Source: Youxingia wuxianensis | Lineage (GTDB): Bacteria > Bacillota > Clostridia > Oscillospirales > Ruminococcaceae | Assembly: GCF_014385085.1 (NCBI RefSeq) | Contig: NZ_JACRTD010000001.1 | Location: 310,001-374,000, forward strand | Reading direction: 5' to 3' | Length of the DNA stretch: 64,000 nt | Shown here: positions 56,014-64,000 of the stretch, piece after piece | Position numbering within the stretch: the first letter of the stretch is position 1 | Layout: every line of letters begins with the position of its first letter | Position numbers and translations under genes: made by a program | Notes under the pieces: model-generated | What the model was told of the DNA's origin: nothing | Database searches by the model: none | Seen by the model: the letters and a program-made list of their open reading frames with translations, nothing else

Positions 56014-56463
56014 ATGGGAATGATGGACAAGTTTAAAAATTTTATTGGAATTCCTGAGGATGAGTACTATGACGATGAAGTGGATTTCATCTCCAATGAC
56101 GGCGGCGCGCAGGAAACCAAGGAAGAAGTAGCGGTTCATGGGGAAGCTCCCAGACGAGGAAACAAAGTAGTAAATATTCATGCTACTACTCAGCTTCAAG
56201 TGGTTCTGGTAAAGCCGGAGCGGTTTGATGACGCCAGCTCAATCGCTGATCATCTCAACGATAAACGTACCGTAGTATTAAACCTGGAGTCTACCAATAA
56301 GGACGTTTCCCGCCGGTTGATCGACTTTTTAAGCGGTGTGGCTTACGCTAATAACGGACAGATTAAGCGGGTAGCTAATAGCACTTATATTATTACCCCC
56401 TATAATGTGGATATCATGGGAGATCTGTTGGACGAATTGGAAAGCAGCGGCGTATTCTTTTAA
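56014..56463 (+). CDS. sepF: Cell division protein SepF
   Basis: 149 residues. N-terminal membrane-binding amphipathic helix (MGMMDKFKNFIGI), acidic linker, then the SepF core: LVKPERFDDASSIADHLNDK, RTVVLNLESTNKDVSRRLID then FLSGVAYANNGQIKRVAN. Anchors and bundles FtsZ. Followed by ylmH with a one-base overlap. Confidence 0.95.
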   Translation: MGMMDKFKNFIGIPEDEYYDDEVDFISNDGGAQETKEEVAVHGEAPRRGNKVVNIHATTQLQVVLVKPERFDDASSIADHLNDKRTVVLNLESTNKDVSRRLIDFLSGVAYANNGQIKRVANSTYIITPYNVDIMGDLLDELESSGVFF

Positions 56464-57230
56464 TGAAGCCAATCAAATTTCAGGATAAACAGGAAAAGAT
56501 CTTCGCGGCTCATATTGGCGATTTATTTGAAATTGCCAATGAGAAATATACCGCGAAGTTTTCCGGTTTTTTGGATTTACGGGAATATCATATCGCTCAG
56601 CAGGTTGCCTGTGCCGGCGGATATGATAATTTTCTGTTCTGGGGTGGTTATGCTCAGGCCGAGCGGATGATGCTAGGAGTATTTCCTCCTTATGATCCTT
56701 TGGCGCAGGAACAGTTTCCCATCTCTCCGGTTACTCTTCATTTCCGAAAGGAAGATCCGGTGGGTCATCGGGATATTTTAGGATCTCTGATGGGGCTTGA
56801 AATAAAGCGGGAGGCAGTGGGAGATATTCTGGTGGAGGAAGGGACGGCGGTTTTCTTTTTAACAAATACGGCGTCAGCGACGGTGCTTTCAGAACTGAAG
56901 AAGGTAGGACGATGGGGAGTAAAGGTGTCCGAAGGACTGCCGCAGATTTTGCCCGCCGCTTATAAATATGTGGACTTATATTTGAACGTCAGCTCCCTGC
57001 GCCTGGATTGTTTGACATCCGCGGTTACCGGTCAAAGCCGGGAAAAGTCTGCCCAGCTGATAAAAGGCGGGCTGGTGAGCGTTGGAGGCGCGCCGGTGGA
57101 GCAGGTGTCTTACATGGTGGAAAAGGGAGATATATTAAGCATCCGGGGATTTGGCAAGTATTTATTTGTACAGGTAGAAAAGGTCACAAAAAAAGGCAGA
57201 TTACAAATTCTTTGTAAAAAATATAGTTAG
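56463..57230 (+). CDS. ylmH: YlmH-type S4-domain RNA-binding protein
   Basis: 255 residues. N-terminal RRM-like part and a C-terminal S4 domain from about residue 182 (LRLDCLTSAVTGQSREKSAQ then LIKGGLVSVGG). Relatives bind ribosomes or rRNA; Bacillus YlmH has been linked to rescue of stalled 50S subunits. Context with sepF and divIVA is the conserved ylm cluster. Confidence 0.92.
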   Translation: MKPIKFQDKQEKIFAAHIGDLFEIANEKYTAKFSGFLDLREYHIAQQVACAGGYDNFLFWGGYAQAERMMLGVFPPYDPLAQEQFPISPVTLHFRKEDPVGHRDILGSLMGLEIKREAVGDILVEEGTAVFFLTNTASATVLSELKKVGRWGVKVSEGLPQILPAAYKYVDLYLNVSSLRLDCLTSAVTGQSREKSAQLIKGGLVSVGGAPVEQVSYMVEKGDILSIRGFGKYLFVQVEKVTKKGRLQILCKKYS

Positions 57231-57257
57231 AAGCTTAAAAACAGGGGAGGTTTTTTT

Positions 57258-58004
57258 GTGCTGACTCCAAATGATATTGCAAACAAGAAATTTGAAAAAT
57301 CAATGAATCGGTATAAGATCGAGGAAGTTGACAGCTTTCTCAATCAAGTAGCCGAAGAGATGGACAATTTGATTGCTGACAAACGTGACCTGGAAAAAAA
57401 GATTATGGTTCTGGCCGACAAGCTGGAAGAGTATAAACAGGATGAAGAAAGCCTGCGGGCGGCGCTTTTAGGCGCCCAGAAGCTGGGCGGCAGCGTGGTG
57501 CGCGACGCAAAGGAAAAAGCGCAGATGATTATTGATGAGGCCAACCAAAAGGCGGCGGAAATCGTTGAAAGTTCTAAAACTGTCATAGAAAAAGAAAGAA
57601 CATCTTATCAAAGACTGCAAAGAGAAGTTGCAACCTTTAAAAGCAGGCTGCAGCTGATGTATAAACAGCATCTGGAAATGATCAGCAATATTCCTGCAGA
57701 CGAAAGCAGCGTAAATCCGCCGGAGGCGGCAGAGCCGGTGCAGGCGTCCCCTGAAGCGGAAGAGCCGGTGTATGAGCAACCGGCGCCTGTTTATGAGGAA
57801 CCGGCCCGTCAGGAGGAATATGTAGATGAGTATGATACTCCAATTCCAGTGGCAAACTCCCATTTAAGCTATACAGAAGAGGAAGAATACCATAGGGAAG
57901 AAGAATTTTCTTCCGAGCCTCCTGCCCGTGAATCACGGTTTGGGCCGCTGAAATTTGGAAAAGAGTTTGACATCAAGCGCGATGATGAGAAGCGCAAAAA
58001 ATAA
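57258..58004 (+). CDS. divIVA: Cell division initiation protein DivIVA
   Basis: 248 residues from GTG 57258 with GGGGAGG upstream. N-terminal lipid-binding segment LTPNDIANKKFEKSMNRYKI then EEVDSFLNQV, then long coiled coil to about residue 145. The remaining 100 residues are acidic and Pro/Glu-rich (EPVYEQPAPVYEEPARQEE), likely disordered, ending in a basic KRKK. Marks curved membrane at septum and poles. Confidence 0.94.
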   Translation: MLTPNDIANKKFEKSMNRYKIEEVDSFLNQVAEEMDNLIADKRDLEKKIMVLADKLEEYKQDEESLRAALLGAQKLGGSVVRDAKEKAQMIIDEANQKAAEIVESSKTVIEKERTSYQRLQREVATFKSRLQLMYKQHLEMISNIPADESSVNPPEAAEPVQASPEAEEPVYEQPAPVYEEPARQEEYVDEYDTPIPVANSHLSYTEEEEYHREEEFSSEPPARESRFGPLKFGKEFDIKRDDEKRKK

Positions 58005-58049
58005 ATTAACAAAATCGTCTTGTGACGGTTAAAGGAGAGACACAGACCA

Positions 58050-60851
58050 ATGTCCCAACAACAGGATTACAGCAAAACGTTAAATCTGCCAAACACGGAA
58101 TTTTCCATGCGAGCCGGCCTTCCTGCAAAAGAACCGGAAATGGTTGCCAATTGGGAAAAACAGAGACTTTATTATAAAATGGTAGAAAACAACAAGGGCA
58201 AGCCTTTGTTTGTACTTCATGACGGCCCGCCTTATGCAAACGCCAATATTCATATGGGTACGGCCTTAAATAAGGTATTAAAGGATATTATTGTCCGCCG
58301 TAAAAATTTGTGCGGATATCAGTCTCCGTATATTCCGGGCTGGGATACACATGGTCTGCCGATTGAGTTAAAGGCGCTCAAAGAGCTGGGAGCTACCGCC
58401 GATATATCTCCTATTGAGCTGCGTCATCACTGCCGTGATTTTGCTCTTCGGTTTGTGGAAAATCAGAAGGAAGAATTCCAGCGTTTGGGAACATTGGCGG
58501 ATTACGACAACCCTTATCTGACTCTTCGTCCGGAGTTTGAAGCCCGCCAGATTGAAATCTTTGGCGAGATGGCCAACAAGGGATATATCTATAAGGGATT
58601 AAAGCCGGTTTATTGGTGCCCGACTTGTGTTACTGCGTTGGCGGAAGCGGAAATTGAATATTCGGAAGATAAATGCTACTCCATTTATGTAAAATTTAAT
58701 GCGGTTCAGGATCGAAACGGCGTTTTGGCAAGAATGGGCGCTGCCGACTTAAACAAAACTTATTTTGTTATCTGGACTACCACTACCTGGACCTTGCCTG
58801 GGAATATGGCCATTTGTCTTGGGCCGGAATATGAATACTGTGTTGTTTTGGCCAATGGGGAATATTATGTTATGGCCAAAGAACTGGTTGCTTCTACAAT
58901 GAAAGCAGCCAAAATTGAAAATTATGAAATTTTGGGAAGTGCCCAGGGAAAAGAGCTGGAATATTGCCAATACCGCCATCCCTTTATGGAGCGGATATCT
59001 CCGATCATTGTAGGAGATCATGTTACTTTGGAAAGCGGCACAGGGTGCGTTCATACTGCGCCTGGTCACGGCGTAGAGGACTTTGAGGTATGCACTAAAC
59101 ATTATCCGGAGATTGAAACTATTGTACCGGTAGACAATTTAGGTAATATGACCGAGCTTGCAGGGGAATTTGCGGGGCTCACTACTGACGACGCCAACAA
59201 AGCAATCGCTAAAAAGCTGGAAGAATTGGGAAGCCTTTTCGCTATAGAAAAGATCATTCACCAGTATCCTCATTGCTGGCGCTGCAAGGACCCGATTATC
59301 TTCCGGGCTACAGAACAGTGGTTCTGTTCTATTGACGATATCAAGGATCAAACGATTAAAGCCTTGGATGATGTAGAATTTATTCCGCCATGGGGAAAAA
59401 ATCGTATGGTTGGAATGGTAAAGGACCGCAGTGACTGGTGTATTTCCCGTCAGCGCACTTGGGGCGTACCAATACCGATTTTCTACTGTAAGAAATGTGG
59501 GAAATATCATGTGGATGAAGAAAGCATCCAGGCGGTAAGCAAGCTGTTCCGTGAAAAGGGAGGTTCTGATGCCTGGTATACTACCGAGGCCGAGGATATC
59601 CTGCCAAAGGGAACAAAATGTAAATACTGCGGCGCAACGGAATTTACCAAAGAAACGGATATTATGGACGTTTGGTTTGATTCCGGTGTGACACATGCTT
59701 CTGTTTTATATGATAATCCTGATTTGAAATGGCCGTGCGATCTTTATTTGGAGGGCACCGATCAGTATAGAGGCTGGTTCCAGTCCTCGCTTCTTACCTC
59801 TATTGCCTGGAAAGGGGTTGCCCCTTATAAGTCGGTTTGTACTCATGGCTGGGTAGTAGACGGGGAAGGACGAAAAATGTCCAAATCTTTGGGCAATGGG
59901 ATGGAACCTTCTGAGATTACTGACCAGTATGGTGCGGATATCCTTCGTTTGTGGGTTGCTTCTTCCGACTATCATGCGGATATCCGTATTTCCAAGGATA
60001 TTCTAAAGCAGCTTTCGGAAGTATACCGTAAGATCAGGAATACCGCCAGATACATTCTTGGCAACATCAGCGACTTTGATCCTCAAACGGATATGGTTTC
60101 CTTTGAAGATTTGACCGAGTTGGATCAATGGGCGTTGGCGAAGTTTAATGAACTGGTTGCAAAATTGGAAGAGGCGTATGATAATTATGAGTTTCATATT
60201 ATTTATCATGCTCTTCACAATTTCTGTACGATTGATATGTCCAACTTCTATTTGGATGTAATCAAAGATCGTTTGTATGTGGAAGGTAAATCTTCCCAAG
60301 GCCGCCGGGCGGCACAGACTACTATCTATACTATTCTTCGCGGGTTGACGCTTTTGTTTGCACCAATTTTATGTTTCACTGCCGAAGAAATTTGGAAATA
60401 TATGCCTCAGGATCCTAATTACAATAGCGAATCTGTGATGTTTAATGAGGTGCCAAAGGCGAAGAAAGAATTAGTAAGCGCGGAGTTTATGTATAAATGG
60501 GATCATATCCATGAAGTTCGTGACGATGTCAATAAGGCGTTGGAAGAAGCCAGAAATAAAAAGTTCATCGGTAAATCCTTAGAAGCCAAAGTGGTGCTTT
60601 CTTGTGAGGGAGAATTGTATGACTTCTTGACGAAGGTAAAAGAAGCGCTTGCAACGGTGTTTATTGTTTCCCAGGTTGAGATTAAAAAGGGAACGGATGG
60701 ACAATATAAAGGCAATGTGGAAGGATTATCTGTTTCGATAGAAAAAGCGGATGGGCAATTATGTCCAAGGTGCTGGATGTACAGCGATACAGTTGGGTCC
60801 GATCCAAAGCATCCTGATTTGTGTGCCCGCTGCGCTCAAATTATAGGATAA
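58050..60851 (+). CDS. ileS: Isoleucine-tRNA ligase
   Basis: 933 residues, bacterial type with C-terminal zinc finger. HIGH motif appears as HMGT in PYANANIHMGTALNKVLKD, KMSKS as GRKMSKSLGNGM, editing domain with TTTTWTLPGNMA and GCVHTAPGHGVEDFEV, and the final zinc site CPRCWMYSDTVG and CARCAQ. Directly follows divIVA, only 45 bases on, as in many Firmicutes. I see no T-box leader in that short gap. Confidence 0.97.
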   Translation: MSQQQDYSKTLNLPNTEFSMRAGLPAKEPEMVANWEKQRLYYKMVENNKGKPLFVLHDGPPYANANIHMGTALNKVLKDIIVRRKNLCGYQSPYIPGWDTHGLPIELKALKELGATADISPIELRHHCRDFALRFVENQKEEFQRLGTLADYDNPYLTLRPEFEARQIEIFGEMANKGYIYKGLKPVYWCPTCVTALAEAEIEYSEDKCYSIYVKFNAVQDRNGVLARMGAADLNKTYFVIWTTTTWTLPGNMAICLGPEYEYCVVLANGEYYVMAKELVASTMKAAKIENYEILGSAQGKELEYCQYRHPFMERISPIIVGDHVTLESGTGCVHTAPGHGVEDFEVCTKHYPEIETIVPVDNLGNMTELAGEFAGLTTDDANKAIAKKLEELGSLFAIEKIIHQYPHCWRCKDPIIFRATEQWFCSIDDIKDQTIKALDDVEFIPPWGKNRMVGMVKDRSDWCISRQRTWGVPIPIFYCKKCGKYHVDEESIQAVSKLFREKGGSDAWYTTEAEDILPKGTKCKYCGATEFTKETDIMDVWFDSGVTHASVLYDNPDLKWPCDLYLEGTDQYRGWFQSSLLTSIAWKGVAPYKSVCTHGWVVDGEGRKMSKSLGNGMEPSEITDQYGADILRLWVASSDYHADIRISKDILKQLSEVYRKIRNTARYILGNISDFDPQTDMVSFEDLTELDQWALAKFNELVAKLEEAYDNYEFHIIYHALHNFCTIDMSNFYLDVIKDRLYVEGKSSQGRRAAQTTIYTILRGLTLLFAPILCFTAEEIWKYMPQDPNYNSESVMFNEVPKAKKELVSAEFMYKWDHIHEVRDDVNKALEEARNKKFIGKSLEAKVVLSCEGELYDFLTKVKEALATVFIVSQVEIKKGTDGQYKGNVEGLSVSIEKADGQLCPRCWMYSDTVGSDPKHPDLCARCAQIIG

Positions 60852-60869
60852 ATTTATGATAAAATTCAT

Positions 60870-60904
60870 TTTGCGGTGCTTAAAGTCTCTTTGAGCACCG
60901 CAAA
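60870..60904 (+). terminator. Hairpin between ileS and lspA, probable partial terminator
   Basis: 16-bp stem (60870-60885 / 60889-60904, one G-U) with TCT loop. Only GTTTCC follows, so read-through into lspA is likely. Confidence 0.6.
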
Positions 60905-60926
60905 GTTTCCGTTTGGAGGAAATTGT

Positions 60927-61436
60927 ATGACGGTATCGCTTGTATTAGTGGCATCAGCGCTATTTATACTATTGGATCAGCTCGTAAAATTATGGGCCTT
61001 AAGCGCTCTTGTGGGAACATCGTCGGTGGTTGTAATTCCCGGGGTGCTGCAGTTGACTTATGTAGAAAACCGAGGCGCAGCTTTTGGTATTCTCCAGGGA
61101 CGGGTAGGAATATTGTCTATTATTACGCTGGTTGTTCTTGTGGCGGCTATAGTGGCTTTATTGATGGGGAAATTTAAAAATAAGCTTGTCATTTGGAGCG
61201 TTGGTCTTATTATTGCGGGAGGCGCAGGTAATTTAATTGATCGGATGTATCGGGGATTTGTAGTGGATTATTTTGATATAACGCCGTTGTTTAATTTTCC
61301 GGTATTTAATTTTGCGGATTGTTGCGTGGTGGTTGGTACCATAATGCTGATGATATATCTACTGTTTTTTGAAGGAAGAAAGAAAAAAGAAGAACCGCCC
61401 CAAACATCTCAACAAGATGGTGAGCAGATTGGATAA
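60927..61436 (+). CDS. lspA: Lipoprotein signal peptidase
   Basis: 169 residues, four membrane helices. Catalytic aspartates in GNLIDRMYRGFVVDYFD and NFADCCVVVG; YVENRGAAFGIL is the third signature. Cleaves signals of prolipoproteins such as the one at 38128. ATG 60927 follows GGAGGAA; the frame upstream overlaps the hairpin. A short basic/acidic tail follows the last helix. Confidence 0.95.
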   Translation: MTVSLVLVASALFILLDQLVKLWALSALVGTSSVVVIPGVLQLTYVENRGAAFGILQGRVGILSIITLVVLVAAIVALLMGKFKNKLVIWSVGLIIAGGAGNLIDRMYRGFVVDYFDITPLFNFPVFNFADCCVVVGTIMLMIYLLFFEGRKKKEEPPQTSQQDGEQIG

Positions 61437-62346
61437 ACGAGAATTTTTTGTAGATCCATTGGATGTTGGCCTTCGTATTGACCGCTGGCTGGGAGACACT
61501 TTGGAGGAGATGACCCGTTCCGGAGTACAAAAGCTTTGTGAGGATGGATTTGTTCTGGTAGGCGGAAAGCCAGTAAATAAAAATTACAAGCTGCGGTTAA
61601 AAGATAATGTGACGGTGATCTTGCCAGAGGCGAAGATTTTGGACATAGCGGCTCAAAATATCCCGATTACTATCGTTTATGAGGACGACGACCTTTTGGT
61701 AGTAAATAAACCCAAGGGGATGGTGGTTCATCCGGCGCCGGGCAATTATGACGGCACGCTGGTAAATGCTCTGCTTTATCACTGCGAGGGCCGGCTCTCC
61801 AGCATTAATGGCGTTATCCGGCCGGGAATTGTCCACCGCATCGACAAAGATACCAGCGGACTTTTAATCGTAGCGAAGAATGATCACGCTCATACCCACT
61901 TAGGACAACAGATAAAGGCTCATAGCTTTACACGTATTTATAACGGTGTGGTATATGGAAGGTTTTCCCAGGAAAGCGGCGTGATAGACGCCCCCATCGG
62001 CCGAAATCCTGCGGATCGGAAAAAAATGTGTGTGACAGAGAAAAATTCCCGCTGTGCGGTGACCCATTATCAGGTTTTAGAACCTTTAAAAGGATTTACT
62101 CATCTGCGGTTTACTTTGGAGACAGGTAGAACTCATCAAATTAGGGTACATATGGCCTTCGTAGGCCATCCTATCGCGGGAGATCCGGCATATGGCCCTA
62201 AAAAGGTGATTACCCAGTTAAATGGACAATGTCTGCACGCAAGGACCATCGGTTTTGTCCATCCTACAACTGGAAAATATATGGAATTTACCAGCGAACT
62301 GCCGCCATATTATACGGACTTTTTAAAGAGTGTTAAACTTACTTGA
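61417..62346 (+). CDS. RluD-type 23S rRNA pseudouridine synthase
   Basis: 310 residues from ATG 61417. S4 domain (GLRIDRWLGDTLEEMTRSGV), then NKPKGMVVHPAPGN, catalytic IVHRIDKDTSGLLIVAKND with the active Asp, and LETGRTHQIRVHMAFVGHPI then AGDPAYG. The start is uncertain: ATG 61417, GTG 61420 and TTG 61429 all lie in the end of lspA, and GGTGAG favours the last. lspA followed by an RluD-like gene is the common arrangement in Firmicutes. Confidence 0.93.
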   Translation: MVSRLDKREFFVDPLDVGLRIDRWLGDTLEEMTRSGVQKLCEDGFVLVGGKPVNKNYKLRLKDNVTVILPEAKILDIAAQNIPITIVYEDDDLLVVNKPKGMVVHPAPGNYDGTLVNALLYHCEGRLSSINGVIRPGIVHRIDKDTSGLLIVAKNDHAHTHLGQQIKAHSFTRIYNGVVYGRFSQESGVIDAPIGRNPADRKKMCVTEKNSRCAVTHYQVLEPLKGFTHLRFTLETGRTHQIRVHMAFVGHPIAGDPAYGPKKVITQLNGQCLHARTIGFVHPTTGKYMEFTSELPPYYTDFLKSVKLT

Positions 62347-62357
62347 CGGAGGAGAAT

Positions 62358-63182
62358 ATGAAAAAAAGGTTGTCTGATTTAGTGATTATCAGCGATGTAG
62401 ATGGTACACTTTTGCCGGACAATGGGATTATTCCGCCGCGGAATTTGCAGGCGCTTGAGCGCTTTACAAAAGCGGGAGGAAGGTTTGCTTTGGCCACAGG
62501 ACGGTTGGTATCCTCTATCACTTATTTTTTTGATCAGATTCCCATGATCAACGCCCCTTGTATTTTGTTTAATGGAGGGGCGGTATATGATTATAAAACC
62601 CAAACGCTTGTTTACTCCAATACACTGCCGCAAACCTTCAAAACTTATCTTCTTGTGATCATGCAGCAGTTTCCAGAAATTGCGGTAGTACCTATGACAT
62701 TAAAACATATGTACGCAGTCGCTCATGGCGAATTATTCCGGGGATACTCCCGGGAAAGAAATGTGCCCGTAGAAGATGGTAAGCTGGAGGAGTTATCCGG
62801 GGAATTTTTTAAGGTGAATTTAGCGATGCCGCCACAAAAAATGCCGGAGGTATTTCAGTTTGTTTCAAGTCAAGGGTGGACAGATGTGGAATTTGTAAGC
62901 AGCAGTGAGTTCTTTTTGGAGATGATCCCAAAGGGCACCAGCAAAGGAAATGGTGTTTTGGCATTTTGCGAGAAATGTAAGGTTCCTTTGGAAAATGTAG
63001 TGGTGATCGGCGACTACTATAATGATGTTCCTATGCTCAAATGCGGCGCGTTCCCCGTAACGGTGGCCAATGCGCCCCAGCAGATAAAAGAGATTTGTCA
63101 GTTGGTGGTAGGCAGCTGTGACGATGGGGCGTTGGCGGATTTGGTGGAATATTTGGAGAAGAAATATACTTGTTTGGAGTAG
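62358..63182 (+). CDS. Cof-type HAD-IIB phosphatase
   Basis: 274 residues from ATG 62358, behind GGAGGAG. Motif I ISDVDGTLLPDNG, motif II ALATGRLVSS, the C2B cap in the middle, motif III Lys in PKGTSKGNGVLAF and motif IV VVIGDYYNDVPML. Hydrolyses phosphorylated sugars or cofactors; substrate unknown. Possibly the missing histidinol-phosphatase is not this one, as that belongs to other families. Confidence 0.92.
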   Translation: MKKRLSDLVIISDVDGTLLPDNGIIPPRNLQALERFTKAGGRFALATGRLVSSITYFFDQIPMINAPCILFNGGAVYDYKTQTLVYSNTLPQTFKTYLLVIMQQFPEIAVVPMTLKHMYAVAHGELFRGYSRERNVPVEDGKLEELSGEFFKVNLAMPPQKMPEVFQFVSSQGWTDVEFVSSSEFFLEMIPKGTSKGNGVLAFCEKCKVPLENVVVIGDYYNDVPMLKCGAFPVTVANAPQQIKEICQLVVGSCDDGALADLVEYLEKKYTCLE

Positions 63183-63192
63183 AAAGAATAAG

Positions 63193-63224
63193 ACGCCTGC
63201 TGTAAAAAACAGTGGGCGTTTTTT
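63193..63224 (+). terminator. Terminator after the HAD gene
   Basis: 11-bp stem ACGCCTGCTGT (63193-63203) / ACAGTGGGCGT (63209-63219) with two G-U pairs, five-A loop and six T. The gap 63225-63387 then holds a TATAAT with extended -10 TGG (63236-63241), a possible promoter, and no other signal I can support. Confidence 0.85.
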
Positions 63225-63387
63225 AAGGAGTATGGTATAATAAAAAATAGAAAAACTGCTTTTACTGCAGCAAAATTTAGTTTAAGGGTGTTGCCCCAAA
63301 AGGAAAGTATGAAAGCCTTTTGAAACCATTGGCGGGGTTATAAAAAACAGACGCGCCTCATATGCTTTCAGCAGAGAGGTGATATGG

Positions 63388-64000
63388 ATGAAAAAGCCGT
63401 TGACCGCCGCTGTATTGGCGGCTATATGTCTGCTTACTGGATGGTGGGTATGTCGCAGTTATGCCGCAATTACAGCAGTTTCACCGGTGATTTTGCAGGA
63501 AGGGGCGAAGGAGCTTCCCGCGATTGTAATTGACGCTGGCCATGGTGGTTTTGACGGGGGAGCCGTGGGGGTTGATGGGATAGTAGAAAAAGATATTAAC
63601 CTATCAATTGCGTTAAAATTGTACGATCTGTTTACAGTGAATGGATTTGATGCTGTGCTGACCAGAGATAGTGATATCTCCCTTCATCGTCAAGAGGATA
63701 CAACCTTGCGCAAAAAGAAAAACTCCGATCTGCATAACCGATTGGCTATTGCCAGTTCCTATGAAAATGCCATTCTGCTCAGTATTCATCAAAATAAGTT
63801 TACTCAGTCCCGATTCAACGGGGCGCAGATTTTTTACGGTCCGAAAAATGAGAAGAGCGAGCCTTTTGCAGAGATTATGCAAAGGCGGTTTATTGAAATG
63901 CTGCAGCCGGAGAATACCCGTAAATATAAAAAGACCGGAGACAGCGTATTTTTAATTTATAACGCTCCTATGCCGGCGCTTTTGGTCGAATGTGGTTTTT
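63388..64000 (+). CDS. N-acetylmuramoyl-L-alanine amidase, CwlD-like, 3' end missing
   Basis: 204 residues visible, cut by the window end. N-terminal signal/anchor helix (about 4-20), then Amidase_3: IVIDAGHGGFDGGAVG (zinc His52), EKDINLSIAL (zinc Glu67), TRDSD, and LLSIHQNKFTQSRFNGAQIF then YGP (zinc His). The NGAQxFY stretch and length fit CwlD, which makes muramic lactam in the spore cortex peptidoglycan. Start ATG 63388 follows AGAGGTG. Together with YlmC/YmxH it points to a spore former. Confidence 0.88.
   Translation, partial: MKKPLTAAVLAAICLLTGWWVCRSYAAITAVSPVILQEGAKELPAIVIDAGHGGFDGGAVGVDGIVEKDINLSIALKLYDLFTVNGFDAVLTRDSDISLHRQEDTTLRKKKNSDLHNRLAIASSYENAILLSIHQNKFTQSRFNGAQIFYGPKNEKSEPFAEIMQRRFIEMLQPENTRKYKKTGDSVFLIYNAPMPALLVECGF

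Noticed and set aside
58005..58049. T-box riboswitch before ileS
   Set aside because: Only 45 bases separate divIVA and ileS and no T-box sequence or terminator stem is there.

Overview
The window looks like the chromosome of a spore-forming, probably strictly anaerobic Clostridia bacterium, most likely of the Oscillospiraceae/Ruminococcaceae type. The evidence is gene content and order: PolC-type replicase, YlmC/YmxH and CwlD-like sporulation proteins, the ylmE-sepF-ylmH-divIVA division cluster, miaB-ylbF-mutS-mutL-miaA-hfq, a rubredoxin/flavodiiron pair, strong GGAGG ribosome binding sites and many short intergenic gaps. I see no rRNA, tRNA, CRISPR array, insertion sequence or prophage.

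Layout. 1-3.4 kb: the end of a zinc macrodomain hydrolase, a LOR/SDH (TIGR00300-type) protein and, on the minus strand, an SNF-family transporter. 3.5-5.9 kb: a YlmC/YmxH protein, then rpsB and tsf. A minus-strand glpK (5.9-7.4 kb) separates tsf from a long plus-strand run: pyrH-frr-uppS-cdsA-dxr-rseP-ispG-polC (translation recycling, isoprenoid and phospholipid precursors, site-2 protease, replicase). 18.3-25.9 kb: a compact histidine operon hisZGDCBHAFIE behind a promoter overlapped by a perfect 30-bp palindrome.

25.9-35.6 kb is the accessory and most interesting region. A YhcH-family gene and a FadR-type GntR regulator are divergently placed. They are followed by eight same-strand genes: MBL-fold hydrolase, secondary transporter, DUF849/BKACE enzyme, hydantoinase/oxoprolinase-A protein, an ImmA/IrrE-like HExxH protein, a second YhcH protein, a PanE-like reductase and an HxGTH cyclase. 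Two regulatory sites, a tandem 11-bp repeat and a perfect 44-bp palindrome, share the core ATGTATACAT, which ties the regulator to the operon. I do not recognise this gene combination as a described pathway. It reads as uptake and stepwise hydrolysis/reduction of a carboxylate, lactone or cyclic amide of unknown identity.

35.6-45.5 kb: RluA-type pseudouridine synthase, pyrE, a RadC-like protein, a lipoprotein, uvrB-uvrA behind a clear LexA/SOS box, and rubredoxin plus a flavodiiron protein. 45.5-64 kb: a GNAT acetyltransferase on the minus strand, then a long plus-strand run of tRNA modification, mismatch repair, hfq, an HlyD-like membrane protein, ylmE, sepF, ylmH, divIVA, ileS, lspA, an RluD-type synthase, a Cof-type HAD phosphatase and a CwlD-like amidase cut by the window end.

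Noncoding signals written out below include several sigma-A-like promoters, mostly bidirectional intrinsic terminators, and a few strong hairpins without U-tracts, one of them inside the start of polC.
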